Positions 1 through 8,930 of a DNA stretch of 64,000 bases are shown one piece after another (within the stretch, counting starts at the first letter, position 1; each line of letters starts with the position of its first letter). Source of the DNA: Geminicoccaceae bacterium (GTDB lineage Bacteria; Pseudomonadota; Alphaproteobacteria; Geminicoccales; Geminicoccaceae). Location of the stretch: the NCBI GenBank assembly GCA_028285265.1, contig JANQPX010000020.1, forward strand, positions 186,001-250,000, in the 5' to 3' direction. The translations under genes and the position numbers were made by a program. A model generated the notes under the pieces. It was not told where the DNA came from and made no database searches. It saw nothing but the letters and a program-made list of their open reading frames with translations.

Positions 1-1736
1 AACCAAGCCAGTTCCTCAAGCGAAGGTTGGGCCGGCGGAGTCCATATAAAATCCTTGAGGATTTCTCGACTCTTCGGCCCCTGAACTGCGATGTTGTGGA
101 TTTGCTCAGTTGCGCTCTTGATCCAGACCGTTAGGCCGCGACGTTCGGCCTGCTCGCGCAACCAAATTCCGCCATAGTCATCACCTCCGATCCAGCGGAA
201 GTTATCCTGGCCCAGTCGAAAGAGCGTGCCGTCGTCGATCATGCCCCCATGCTCATAGCATAGAGCGCCGTAGGCGACCTGACCAACGGCAAGTTTACGC
301 ACATTGCGCGTAAACGTTCCCTGTAAAAGCTCCTCAGAATCCGGGCCTAAAACCTCAAATTTTCGGAGCGGCGACAGATCCATAACGGCCGCGCGTTCGC
401 GGCAGGCCCAATATTCGTCGATAGCGCCTTTGTTATTGAATACTGTTGGCAACCAGTATCCCCGATATTCGGTGAAGTTCCTGGTCAGCGCCGAGGTTCG
501 CTCGTGGAAGCCAGTTTCCTTGGTGAGTTGAGCAGGAGCGTCAGGTGTCATGCGATAGGCCACCGCTTTTTTGAAGGAGCAGTCTTTGGGATAGACGCGG
601 ACATGAATCTCCGACAAATCCCAACCATTCGCCGGATCAATGTCGCAAGGACAAGAGGAGGACGCACAGACAAGGTCGGTCAATGCACGCAGAAGCACAT
701 AATCTCCAGGTCTGGACCAGGGTTGATCGAAATGAATGGTGCTCAAATCGTCAACGGATGTATTGAAAAAGAAATTAATCGCCGGCCAACCACGCCGGTC
801 TTCAATCTCAAAAGAGGCGAGCGCTGTGTTGAAGTTATCAGAACAGTTGGCATGGCCGAAATAGCCCATGTCCTCGTAATAGCGCGCCGTGCAAGCGAGA
901 TTAAACGTGTCGTGCCGACCAACAGTATCCTGCACCACTTCGACAAGTCCCTGCATGTCCATCGAGAAGAATTTTCCATACAAACCCGGACCGGGATAAG
1001 CAGCACCATTCAGTGTCCGAGTCGTTGTCGAGTCCAACCCGTTTATGCGCCCCGAATCCAAATCCCGCCTGACGAAAGCAAGAAAATCCGAGCACTGCCG
1101 TCCCTCGACATCGATGATCTGAATAAACTCTCCTGCCTTCACCTCGTAATGCAACGCGGATGCAATGCCGACCCGAAACTCTGCCAAGGGTTCGGCAAGC
1201 GGCTCGGGCAACTGTGGCGATGGGTTATGGTTCAGGGTAGCGCGTTTAACAAAGACAAGAAGATCCGTCGGCGGCGTTTGATCATGGACCGAGCTTGGCT
1301 GCTCAGGAGCCGCAATCGCGCAAATGGCAGCCCGTGACGCTATAAAATCGACCGTCTCACCTGCTGGTGAATCTTGGCTGAACAGTGGAACAGCTTTGAT
1401 GCGGCCGAGATCCAAACCACGCCGCTGGAGGCCGGCCAACACACGGGCAGAATCCTCCGTTTGGCGCCCTAGAATGGCTTGTAGTCCTGTTGGCACATGC
1501 GTTGCCTTTGCGCCAAGTGCAGCCGCGTCGCCTTTACCTTCAGGTGCAAATATCACCAGCTCACCTGGCTGGCGTCCTTCGACGTCTGTTATCTCCAAGC
1601 GATCGCCTGCTTCCAGTGCAAGGACGACAGCCCCACCGCCCTTCACCTGGTAACGCTCTACACCCAAGTCGAGCGCTGGCATACCTGGCTCGATCACCTT
1701 CGGGCGAAGGGGACTGACAATCGACGAGTCCGTCAT
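1..1736 (-). CDS. DUF1989 - aminomethyltransferase (GcvT-like) fusion protein, 3' end outside window
   Basis: The reading frame starts at an ATG (1736-1734) behind a GGGAGGACAG ribosome binding site and stays open for 578 codons to the window edge, so the C-terminus is missing. An N-terminal domain (about residues 1-170) is followed by a DUF1989/urea carboxylase-associated domain with the motif SSCPCDIDPANGW. A GcvT-type folate-binding domain follows; it contains MDLSPLRKFEVLGPD and is still running at the edge. GcvT-like domains pass a one-carbon unit to tetrahydrofolate. DUF1989 has no settled activity known to me. The gene is last in the minus-strand run downstream of the N-methylglutamate synthase subunits, so a role in C1 capture from methylated amines is likely but inferred. 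A 259-bp gap separates it from the preceding gene, so it may have its own promoter. Confidence 0.85.
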   Translation of the reverse strand, partial: MTDSSIVSPLRPKVIEPGMPALDLGVERYQVKGGGAVVLALEAGDRLEITDVEGRQPGELVIFAPEGKGDAAALGAKATHVPTGLQAILGRQTEDSARVLAGLQRRGLDLGRIKAVPLFSQDSPAGETVDFIASRAAICAIAAPEQPSSVHDQTPPTDLLVFVKRATLNHNPSPQLPEPLAEPLAEFRVGIASALHYEVKAGEFIQIIDVEGRQCSDFLAFVRRDLDSGRINGLDSTTTRTLNGAAYPGPGLYGKFFSMDMQGLVEVVQDTVGRHDTFNLACTARYYEDMGYFGHANCSDNFNTALASFEIEDRRGWPAINFFFNTSVDDLSTIHFDQPWSRPGDYVLLRALTDLVCASSSCPCDIDPANGWDLSEIHVRVYPKDCSFKKAVAYRMTPDAPAQLTKETGFHERTSALTRNFTEYRGYWLPTVFNNKGAIDEYWACRERAAVMDLSPLRKFEVLGPDSEELLQGTFTRNVRKLAVGQVAYGALCYEHGGMIDDGTLFRLGQDNFRWIGGDDYGGIWLREQAERRGLTVWIKSATEQIHNIAVQGPKSREILKDFIWTPPAQPSLEELAW

Positions 1737-1995
1737 CCTGTCCTCCCTGGTCCTATTGGAACCTCGTTACGTTAGCATGCTCTCCTTGAGACATGACGCG
1801 ATCTGCCGCCGTTTCCAACCCTCTGCTCCACAACTGGTCGGTTGAGGCACAGTTGGAAGCAGCCACATGTTCGCACCGTCCTTACCCATGAAGCCCAATG
1901 CGTCAGTCGATAAACACATCGTTTTGTCGTTGCTCCCTGGGGTTAGTAAGACGGTCGAATGCCGATGGGTTCTTGCCGAAAGATCGCGGGCGCCG

Positions 1996-2499
1996 TCAAA
2001 ACTTCGCGTAGGCCTTCTTCAACTCAAACAGAGGATGTTTCGGAGACATCTGGAACTTGATCAGGAGTTCCCGCGCAATCATGTCACGATCCTGCTGGTT
2101 GTTCGGCAGCTTGATATTTTTCGGAACCGTCACCCAGCCATTGATGTTGCGGTCGAAGACGGCAGGTCGGCCTTCCTCGTAGCCCATGTGAACGTCCTCG
2201 AGCCAGTTCAAGTCGTCCCAGCCCATCATCTCGATGTATCTTTTGAGAAAGGGCGTCAGGCGATCGTAGTCCGGCAGGAGATTTACGTCATAGCGATAGC
2301 CGATATGCTGACCGATATCTTGCTCTCGTGCGCTATCCAGCCCGTCACTCTTGATGAACCTATCGATATCGTTCGGGGTCGAAGCAGCTCGCGTTGATCT
2401 GGTTTTTGTCGCCTTCTTGCGCGTGGTTGCCTTCTTTGCAGTCGTCGGTTTCTTTGCAGCGGTCCGGCGGGTTGTCGGCTTGGTTGTTGTTTTGGCCAT
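1996..2499 (-). CDS. Conserved-looking protein with a lysine/threonine-rich histone-like N-terminal tail
   Basis: A 167-residue protein with a strong site (AGGAGG, 6 bases before ATG), starting 12 bp after mgsC and so very likely co-transcribed with it. Residues 1-42 are almost only Lys, Thr, Arg and Ala (begins MAKTTTKPTTRR). This is the low-complexity basic type seen in bacterial H1-like proteins. Residues 43-167 form an acidic, folded-looking domain with YIEMMGWDDLNWLEDVHMGYE and no motif I recognise. The function is unknown. Its position inside the methylated-amine operon suggests a partner of the synthase or synthetase. The basic tail could bind nucleic acid or acidic protein surfaces. 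Both are inference. It is also a possible target of the SET methyltransferase encoded near 24.1 kb. Confidence 0.8.
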   Translation of the reverse strand: MAKTTTKPTTRRTAAKKPTTAKKATTRKKATKTRSTRAASTPNDIDRFIKSDGLDSAREQDIGQHIGYRYDVNLLPDYDRLTPFLKRYIEMMGWDDLNWLEDVHMGYEEGRPAVFDRNINGWVTVPKNIKLPNNQQDRDMIARELLIKFQMSPKHPLFELKKAYAKF

Positions 2500-2511
2500 G
2501 TCCGAACCTCC

Positions 2512-3900
2512 TCAGTAGCGTGTCATGTCGGGCTGGCCGACGGTGTGCTGTGATCCGGCAAGTGGAACCATGGCAAGCGCAGAGGCTTCCATGGTCAAAG
2601 CAGCCAAATCCTCGGGCTCGAGAGAATGAACGTTGGTCTTGCCGCAAGCCCGAGCCATCATCTGACACTCGATTGCTAGGCAATGAAGGAAGTTGTAGAC
2701 GCGTTCAGCTGCGGCATCTGGATCAAGTCGTGCACGAAGCTTGGGATCCTGCGTGGCGACACCGACGGGGCAACGTCCGGTATGGCAGTGGTAACAATAG
2801 CCTGCCTCGACCCCCATCTCTTCCTCATAGTTGGCCTCGGGGATATCCTTGTTGCAGTTCAGTGCCATCAAGGACGAATGACCGATAGCCACTGCATCGG
2901 CGCCCAATGCCAGCGCTTTGGCAACGTCGCCGCCGTTGCGGATACCGCCTGCATAGATCAACGAGATCTCGCCGGTCTTGCCGACATCATCGAGCGCCTT
3001 TCTTGCCTGACGGATCGCGGCAATGCCCGGCACACCGGTTTCTTCGGTGGCGAGATGCGGTCCCGCTCCTGTACCTCCCTCCATACCGTCAATGTAGATC
3101 ATGTCAGGATCGGTCTTAGCGGCCATGCGGACATCGTCGTAGACACGAGCTGCGCCGAGTTTTAGCTGGATAGGAATTTCCCAGTTGGTCGCTTCGCGAA
3201 TCTCTTCGATTTTGAGCGCCAAGTCGTCAGGCCCCAACCAATCCGGATGGCGAGCAGGCGAGCGCTGATCGATACCAGCAGGAAGCGAGCGCATCTCCGC
3301 GACCTGGTCGGTCACTTTTTGGCCCATGAGGTGACCACCGAGACCGACCTTGCAGCCCTGACCGATAAAAAATTCGCAGGCATCGGCAAGGCGTAGATGA
3401 TGCGGATTGAAGCCATAGCGACTCTGGATGCACTGATAGAACCACTTGGTCGAATACCGGCGCTCATCTGGTATCATGCCGCCTTCGCCTGAACAGGTCG
3501 CTGTTCCGGCCATTGTTGCGCCTCGAGCGAGCGCGATTTTGGCTTCATAGGAAAGCGCGCCAAAACTCATGCCGGTTATGTAGACGGGGATATCGAGTTC
3601 AAGCGGCCGCTTAGCACGCGGGCCCAGAATCGTCTTGGTCAAGCACTTCTCGCGATAGCCCTCGATCACAAAACGGGTGAGGGTGCCCGGCAAAAAAGTA
3701 AGGTCATCCCAACTTGGGATCTTCTTAAAGAGCGAGAACCCGCGCATGCGGTAGCGGCCAAGCTCTGATTTGATGTGGATATCGTCAATCACCTCCGGCG
3801 GGAACATGAAGCTCCGACCAAGGTTATTGACATCGCGTTTTTGCTTCTTTGAAGGCGCTTCGCTGACGGGGGGCGCCTCATGAATGCGTCGGGTAGCCAT
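2512..3900 (-). CDS. mgsC: N-methylglutamate synthase subunit C (FMN-binding glutamate synthase-like, GlxD/MgsC)
   Basis: 462 residues matching the FMN-binding and Fe-S segment of the glutamate synthase large subunit as a stand-alone subunit. Visible features are the (beta/alpha)8 glycine-rich phosphate-site stretches DGMEGGTGAGPHLATEE and IYAGGIRNGGDVAKALALGA, and a cysteine cluster CYHCHTGRCPVGVATQ typical of the 3Fe-4S site. In the N-methylglutamate pathway, MgsABC convert gamma-glutamylmethylamide and 2-oxoglutarate to N-methylglutamate and glutamate. The gene lies 14 bp after mgsB, in the order A-B-C behind a GmaS-type synthetase, which is the diagnostic arrangement. The same genes are called glxB-C-D next to glnT in rhizobia, so a role in general amide-nitrogen handling cannot be excluded. 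Confidence 0.88.
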   Translation of the reverse strand: MATRRIHEAPPVSEAPSKKQKRDVNNLGRSFMFPPEVIDDIHIKSELGRYRMRGFSLFKKIPSWDDLTFLPGTLTRFVIEGYREKCLTKTILGPRAKRPLELDIPVYITGMSFGALSYEAKIALARGATMAGTATCSGEGGMIPDERRYSTKWFYQCIQSRYGFNPHHLRLADACEFFIGQGCKVGLGGHLMGQKVTDQVAEMRSLPAGIDQRSPARHPDWLGPDDLALKIEEIREATNWEIPIQLKLGAARVYDDVRMAAKTDPDMIYIDGMEGGTGAGPHLATEETGVPGIAAIRQARKALDDVGKTGEISLIYAGGIRNGGDVAKALALGADAVAIGHSSLMALNCNKDIPEANYEEEMGVEAGYCYHCHTGRCPVGVATQDPKLRARLDPDAAAERVYNFLHCLAIECQMMARACGKTNVHSLEPEDLAALTMEASALAMVPLAGSQHTVGQPDMTRY

Positions 3901-3914
3901 GGGTTTCCTCCGCT

Positions 3915-4781
3915 TTAGAGCACCAGTTTCTTTTCTGATGGTTCAAGATTGTCGTAGTTCCAGAGCTGCTTGCCGGCGACAATCTTTTTCATAGCCGCGA
4001 TGCCGTTCTTTGGTTCCAGGCCGTAAGGCTTTAGCTTTCGGGCCAGCCATGCCTTGTCGAGGTCGGTCATGTCACCTTCGACAGCATCGACACCCAGGCT
4101 CTCAATCTCACCGCCAACGAAAATCGTGCCGTCATACATGCTATCGCCAAGATTAGGGCCGGCATCGCCGCAGATGATCATGCGACCGCGCTGCATCATA
4201 AACCCGGAAAAAGCGCCAGTGCGCCCACCGACGATGATTGTACCGCCCTTTTGATCAATCCCGGTGCGTGAACCGACGTCGCCCATGCAGACGAGGTCAC
4301 CGCCTCGAATCGCCGCGCCAAAGGTTGACCCCGCGTTCTTCTCAATGACGACCACGCCCGCCATCATATTTTCAGCGCAGGACCAACCAACACGGCCTTT
4401 GATTCTGATATTGGGACCATCAATGAGCCCACAACCAAAGTAACCAAGTGAGCCTTCGAAATAAAGCTGCAGGCGATGCAAGATACCGACACCAAGCGAA
4501 TGCTTGGCCCCGGGATTTTTGACCACAATGGTGCCAAAACCCTCGTTTGCAAGCTCTCTGATTTTCTTATTGACGCTCTTGGCATCTAAATCGGTAGCGT
4601 CGAACTCTGTGCGCTTATTGAAGTCGAGGTCTGGGCCATCGGGATATAGGAAATTCTCCCCGTCCTCAGGCGAAAAGAAGACCTGCTGCGAGCGCCCTCC
4701 AAGCTGCTCAGTGTGCATCCCCATCTCAAAGGAAGTATCTTTGTTAGGGGAACTGTCCCCCGCTTTTACATGTTGGTCCAT
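3915..4781 (-). CDS. mgsB: N-methylglutamate synthase subunit B (GXGXG domain, GlxC/MgsB)
   Basis: 288 residues matching the C-terminal GXGXG right-handed beta-helix domain of glutamate synthase as a separate subunit. Repeated turns such as FGAAIRGGDLVCMGDVGSR, GGTIIVGGRTGAFSG and GRMIICGDAGPNLGDS are the helix rungs. In glutamate synthase this domain is structural and links the amidotransferase and synthase sites. Its start overlaps the end of mgsA by 16 bp, indicating translational coupling and fixed stoichiometry. The first 25 residues are polar and lack family motifs, so a slightly later start is possible, but the overlap argues for the one given. Confidence 0.87.
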   Translation of the reverse strand: MDQHVKAGDSSPNKDTSFEMGMHTEQLGGRSQQVFFSPEDGENFLYPDGPDLDFNKRTEFDATDLDAKSVNKKIRELANEGFGTIVVKNPGAKHSLGVGILHRLQLYFEGSLGYFGCGLIDGPNIRIKGRVGWSCAENMMAGVVVIEKNAGSTFGAAIRGGDLVCMGDVGSRTGIDQKGGTIIVGGRTGAFSGFMMQRGRMIICGDAGPNLGDSMYDGTIFVGGEIESLGVDAVEGDMTDLDKAWLARKLKPYGLEPKNGIAAMKKIVAGKQLWNYDNLEPSEKKLVL

Positions 4782-5710
4782 ACTCGAACCTCTCCTTCAT
4801 AGGGGTCGTGCGTATCGATCTCATGTGGAAAGACGCTCCGGATGGCGACCTCTTCCGAGGCGAGCGCGATGAAGTCATCGCTCTCGTAAAGCACCATCGG
4901 CTTCGCTGCCATGACGTCCTTGGCCATCCCGAGGCTATCTGATGTCGCGACAAGATACGTAAAGACGCCATCGAGTTCATCGACCGAACGATGCATGGCG
5001 CCTTCTAGGTCTTCGCCGCGATCCATAGCATCTGCGAGATACACGGCGATGAGCTCACTATCGCAGTTTGACATAAAGCGATGACCTCTTCGCTCCATCT
5101 CCCGACGCTTTCCCCAGTAGTTGGTGAGTTGGCCGTTGTGAACGACTGAGACATCGCTAAAAGGGTAGGCCCAATAGGGATGGGCCGATCGGATGTCGAC
5201 GTCGGACTCGGTCGCCATGCGCGTGTGCCCGATCCCGTGTGTCCCTTTCATTTTCTTGAGCTTGTAATCACCGGCGACCGTTGAAGCATCGCCGAGATCT
5301 TTCACAAGCTCGAGAGCTTGTCCGACCGAGAGGGTTTCGGCGCCTTCTACGTCCTCGATGTAGTCGATCAGCCTTCGGAGATCACCGTCATAACTGAAGA
5401 AGTAGCGATAGGCGTAGTCGGTCGCCTTGTCCTTCTTCAGGACCTTGGCGCCAAACTCCTTCAAACGCTTATCAACTTCAGCCTTTCGGGCTTTCACTTG
5501 ATGGACGATATCAAAGCCCTGCCGCATATCCTCCTGCTCAGCCACCTTAAAGCGCATGACATGGGTTTGCGGATCCTTGTCGGGCTTACCGTAAAGAGCA
5601 AAGCCGGTACTATCTGGTCCGCGATGCTTGAGACTTTGCAGCATCGCGGTCATTTCCTTGCCGATTGCCCCGCTCTTACCGCGGTGGATCAACCCTGCGA
5701 TTCCACACAT
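4766..5710 (-). CDS. mgsA: N-methylglutamate synthase subunit A (class II glutamine amidotransferase, GlxB/MgsA)
   Basis: 314 residues. The protein begins MCGIAGLIHRG, placing the catalytic N-terminal nucleophile Cys2 of Ntn class II amidotransferases right after the initiator. GTHGIGHTRMATES and YPFSDVSVVHNGQLTNY are the conserved glutamine- or amide-binding loops. This subunit would hydrolyse the amide bond of gamma-glutamylmethylamide (or glutamine) and channel the amine to the MgsB/C part. A roughly 100-bp spacer separates it from the upstream synthetase, and it overlaps mgsB. Residues 90-150 carry an insertion rich in charged residues compared with minimal amidotransferases; its role is not evident. 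Confidence 0.88.
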   Translation of the reverse strand: MCGIAGLIHRGKSGAIGKEMTAMLQSLKHRGPDSTGFALYGKPDKDPQTHVMRFKVAEQEDMRQGFDIVHQVKARKAEVDKRLKEFGAKVLKKDKATDYAYRYFFSYDGDLRRLIDYIEDVEGAETLSVGQALELVKDLGDASTVAGDYKLKKMKGTHGIGHTRMATESDVDIRSAHPYWAYPFSDVSVVHNGQLTNYWGKRREMERRGHRFMSNCDSELIAVYLADAMDRGEDLEGAMHRSVDELDGVFTYLVATSDSLGMAKDVMAAKPMVLYESDDFIALASEEVAIRSVFPHEIDTHDPYEGEVRVWTNM

Positions 5711-5811
5711 TCAAAAGGCTCCTCTCGTCCCATTCCGTTCCAGCTTGCCGCTCCATCCCTCGGGAGAAGCTCCCTTGCAGTCAGAAGCGGCCAGCCAATC
5801 CCGACTTTTGA

Positions 5812-7284
5812 TTAGGGCAGACAGTCGATGTAAGTCTCGACATCCCATTCGGTGACCGTCGCGAGGTACTTTTCCCACTCGTCCCGCTTGTAGTGCATAA
5901 ACACACGATACATTTCATCGGGGAATGCCTGCTTGATCACGTCATCGTTCTCAAGACGATGCAGTGCTTCTCCCAAGGTCAGCGGAAGCTTATCGACCTC
6001 TTTGCCGCCCTCCATCGCATCATAGATGTTGCGGCTCTCCGGTTCACCAGGATCAAGATTACGATCAATCCCATCGTCGAAGGCTTTGAGGAGACCGCCC
6101 GCAAGCAAGTAGGGATTCATCATGCTGTCGACCGCACGGTATTCGAATCGGCCTGGCGCTGAAACACGAAGACCGCAAGTACGGTTTTGATAACCCCAGT
6201 CTGCATAGACTGGCGCCCAAAAGCCCGTGTCCCAAAGACGCCGATAGGAATTCACCGTTGAGCAGCCAATCGCGGTGAGAGCAGGGAGGTGATCAATCAC
6301 ACCACCGATACAATTCAAGCCAACAGGACCTGGTTTCTTCGGATGATGCGCCTCATCCGGCATAAAGTGGTTCTCACCACCAACTTTGTGATTGAAAACA
6401 TCGTCCATACCGGGAAGGACGTCATGCCCGAGCCTGTTGACCTGGTCCTCGCCACCTGACCAAAGAGAAATGTTGGTGTGGCAGCCCGACGCCGAGACGC
6501 CCATGAAAGGCTTGGACATAAAACAAGCAATGAGATCGAACTCGCGTGCGACCTGAGCGCAGATCTGGCGGTAGGTCGTTAGACGGTCACAATTGCGGAG
6601 GGCGTTGTCGAACTGAAAGTTGAGCTCAAGCTGTCCAGGTGCATCCTCATGATCCCCCTGGATCATGTCGAGTCCCATGGCACGCGCGTATTCGAGCACC
6701 TTCATGGTAACAGGACGAAGGCTTTCGAACTGGTCGATGTGGTAGCAGTATGGCTTGGAGAATCCACCTGCGGGCTTACCATCCTCGCCCTTCTTCAGCC
6801 ACATCATTTCCGGCTCGGTGCCCATGCGGAGTTCCATGCCATGCTTGGCTTGGAACTCGTCATGGAACATGCGGAGATTGCCGCGGCAGTCCGACGTTAG
6901 ATGGCCGCCTGGGTTTTCGTCTTCCTCTCGGTTCCGAAAACAGGTGCAGAACACGCGGGCGATGCGCGGTTCCCATGGAAGCTGACAGAAGGTCTCAGGA
7001 TCAGGAATTCCAACAAGTTCTGAGGCCTCTGGGCCGTATCCGATATAGTTGCCGTGTCGGTCAATAAAGAGATTGGCAGTGGAGCCGTAGACGAGCTGGA
7101 AGCCCTTTTCGGCCGTGCGTTCCCAATGGTCTGCTGGAATGCCTTTACCAACGATGCGGCCTGTGATGGAGATGAACTGATAATAGATATACGTAATGCC
7201 GAGTTCGTTGATCTTTTTGCGCACCTCCTTGACGAGTTTGTCCCGCCCCGGTGCCTCAACATGGGCCTCAAGATCGGTGGCCAT
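5812..7284 (-). CDS. gmaS: Gamma-glutamylmethylamide synthetase / type III-like glutamine synthetase (GmaS/GlnT)
   Basis: 490 residues with the whole glutamine synthetase catalytic set: the metal-binding GTEPEMMW, DHEDAPGQLELNFQF, SGCHTNISLW (His-x-Asn), and the C-terminal NRTCGLRVSAPGRFEYRAVD. The start has a clear AAGGAGAG site. GmaS enzymes join methylamine to the gamma-carboxyl of glutamate using ATP. They form one clade with rhizobial GlnT, so ammonia use is the alternative. I prefer GmaS because mgsABC follow directly and mgdABCD lie nearby. The protein is about 40-50 residues longer than the GmaS proteins I remember, mostly at the N-terminus and in charged loops. It is second in the minus-strand operon, 115 bp after the FAD oxidoreductase. 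Confidence 0.85.
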   Translation of the reverse strand: MATDLEAHVEAPGRDKLVKEVRKKINELGITYIYYQFISITGRIVGKGIPADHWERTAEKGFQLVYGSTANLFIDRHGNYIGYGPEASELVGIPDPETFCQLPWEPRIARVFCTCFRNREEDENPGGHLTSDCRGNLRMFHDEFQAKHGMELRMGTEPEMMWLKKGEDGKPAGGFSKPYCYHIDQFESLRPVTMKVLEYARAMGLDMIQGDHEDAPGQLELNFQFDNALRNCDRLTTYRQICAQVAREFDLIACFMSKPFMGVSASGCHTNISLWSGGEDQVNRLGHDVLPGMDDVFNHKVGGENHFMPDEAHHPKKPGPVGLNCIGGVIDHLPALTAIGCSTVNSYRRLWDTGFWAPVYADWGYQNRTCGLRVSAPGRFEYRAVDSMMNPYLLAGGLLKAFDDGIDRNLDPGEPESRNIYDAMEGGKEVDKLPLTLGEALHRLENDDVIKQAFPDEMYRVFMHYKRDEWEKYLATVTEWDVETYIDCLP

Positions 7285-7399
7285 CAGTTCTCTCCTTCGT
7301 TGTTTTTGCTCTCGCGTCTTTCTTCACAGGTTGCTTGTACTACCCAGGCCCGCGAACGTGTCTGAAAACGCCAACGTCGTTTTGGGTTCGCAGCTGTCG

Positions 7400-8743
7400 T
7401 CAAGACCAGGGGTAGGGACTGTTCGACACTGGATGGAGCTTGCCTTCGGCATAGCGATTGAACCGGAAGGGTTCGAGTAATGCCGATGAACCGCTTGTGA
7501 TCTCGCCGGCAACGAGCTCGCCAACGCCAATCATCTTGTAGCCATGATTGCTGTCAGCGATCATGGTGACATTCTGACAAAAGCGGTCGAATACAGGAAA
7601 GCTGTCTGGTGTAAAGCAACCAATCCCACCTGATGGTTCCTTTTTGTATTTCGGGATCTGACCCTCGAAGCGCTTTTGGCAGTGAGCCAATGCAGAGCAC
7701 CACATATGGGCGAAATGATCGTCCACGATATAGTCTGGGCTATCCGGCCCGTAGGGATCGACCGCAACCTCATCCGCCGGCGTCTTGACAAGATGCGGCA
7801 CGGCACCGCCTTGCACGCCACCGAAGTTGAAGTCCGGCTTATAATAAATCCCCCAGAGTTCGTCAGTGATTAGCGAGCCATCAACGTCTGAATGAAGCGG
7901 CGCGTCGGTATCGACATGGATGACCGGCGGCATGTTTCCGTCATCAGTCTTTTGAAAATCAGGGTTAACTCCAAGGGTTCCCTCTTGAAGCGACCAGTAG
8001 ACCCACATTGGCACGTCATGGTGCATTTGGCCGTCGCTTCCCTTGATGCTGACTGTCTTCGGCAAGTCGAGCATCGACCAAATCTGGTTGACCCAAGGGC
8101 CTACAGCGACAACGACCTCATCGCATTTGACCGTGCCGCGATCGGTGATGACAGCATTCACCGCGACAGAACCATCCGCCCGCTCGAAGCCCGTCACTTT
8201 CAGACCGGTGATGATCCGGACACCTTCACTTTCGGCCTTGCCTGCAAGGCCGTAAATGGCTTTGGCGTTGTTCGCATAACCGCCGCGTTTCTCATGCAAT
8301 ACAGCGGTTATACCTTTCGCCTGCCAGTCCGAAAACATGCCTTTCATATAGGCTTCAGACTGCTCAGCGCCTTCAACAATAACGCTGTCATAGCCGATGG
8401 CTCGCTGCTGCGAAAAGACTTCCCCGAGTTGATCGCGCATGCTCTCAGGACCGAGGGCCATATAACCAACGGCGTGATAGCTGTAGGCCTCTGGGTCGCG
8501 CTCCCAAACCTCGACAGAGTGGGCCATGAGTTCGCGCATAGCTGGCTGATAGTAGTTGTTCCGAACGACACCGCAGGCAATTCCCGATGCCCCCGCTGCA
8601 ATCCCGGTCTTGTCGATTACAAGGATATCAGTGCCGTCACCCTGGCCCTTATGCTTCAGGGCGAGCGCCAGATGGTAGGCAGTGCTGAGGCCATGAATGC
8701 CAGCCCCGATGATGACGTAGCGAACCCCTTCTGGCAGTGCCAT
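7400..8743 (-). CDS. FAD-dependent amine/amino acid oxidoreductase (DadA/SoxB-like)
   Basis: 447 residues from the ATG at 8743, which has AGGAGACGCACG in front of it. A longer frame from 8767 lacks a ribosome site. The N-terminus carries a dinucleotide-binding fold, YVIIGAGIHGLSTAYHLA, followed by the second-strand acidic residue in ILVIDK. The C-terminal part (GGIGCFTPDSFPVFD and HGYKMIGVGEL) matches the DAO/sarcosine oxidase beta superfamily. Such enzymes oxidise secondary or tertiary amines or amino acids at the C-N bond. The substrate is unknown. Being first gene of the minus-strand operon before gmaS, it could release methylamine from a methylated precursor. It differs from MgdA at 10.0 kb, so it is a paralogue and not a duplicate subunit. 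Confidence 0.82.
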   Translation of the reverse strand: MALPEGVRYVIIGAGIHGLSTAYHLALALKHKGQGDGTDILVIDKTGIAAGASGIACGVVRNNYYQPAMRELMAHSVEVWERDPEAYSYHAVGYMALGPESMRDQLGEVFSQQRAIGYDSVIVEGAEQSEAYMKGMFSDWQAKGITAVLHEKRGGYANNAKAIYGLAGKAESEGVRIITGLKVTGFERADGSVAVNAVITDRGTVKCDEVVVAVGPWVNQIWSMLDLPKTVSIKGSDGQMHHDVPMWVYWSLQEGTLGVNPDFQKTDDGNMPPVIHVDTDAPLHSDVDGSLITDELWGIYYKPDFNFGGVQGGAVPHLVKTPADEVAVDPYGPDSPDYIVDDHFAHMWCSALAHCQKRFEGQIPKYKKEPSGGIGCFTPDSFPVFDRFCQNVTMIADSNHGYKMIGVGELVAGEITSGSSALLEPFRFNRYAEGKLHPVSNSPYPWS

Positions 8744-8845
8744 CGTGCGTCTCCTGCTTTGCCACACTCCAACTTCAGCCTCTGCATGGCTTGGGGAGGC
8801 AGCCTAAATTTAGACTAATACTGAAACAGAATTGCCCAGGATGCA

Positions 8846-8879
8846 AAACCAATTTTTGCCATATGATAAAAATTGGTTT
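8846..8879. promoter_or_regulatory. 12-bp perfect inverted repeat in the divergent gntR / amine-operon promoter region
   Basis: The arms AAACCAATTTTT (8846-8857) and AAAAATTGGTTT (8868-8879) are exact reverse complements around a 10-base centre. ATGC at 8841-8844 and GCAT at 8880-8883 extend the symmetry with one unpaired base. It sits between the start of the minus-strand oxidoreductase operon (8743) and the GntR gene (8931), the normal place for an operator of a divergently transcribed regulator. Binding by the adjacent GntR protein is inference. The site is AT-rich compared with its surroundings. Confidence 0.65.
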
Positions 8880-8930
8880 GCATTGGTCGTAATCGTGCTA
8901 TCGTGCGTTTGTGATAGGAGGGAGTTTTGC

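Noticed and set aside
504..1337. Long plus-strand frame of 277 codons
   Set aside because: It is the antisense shadow of the DUF1989-GcvT gene, whose minus-strand frame has a ribosome site and recognisable domains.
8832..8930. Upstream extension of the GntR gene
   Set aside because: It would cover the palindrome, and the ATG at 8931 has a much better ribosome site.
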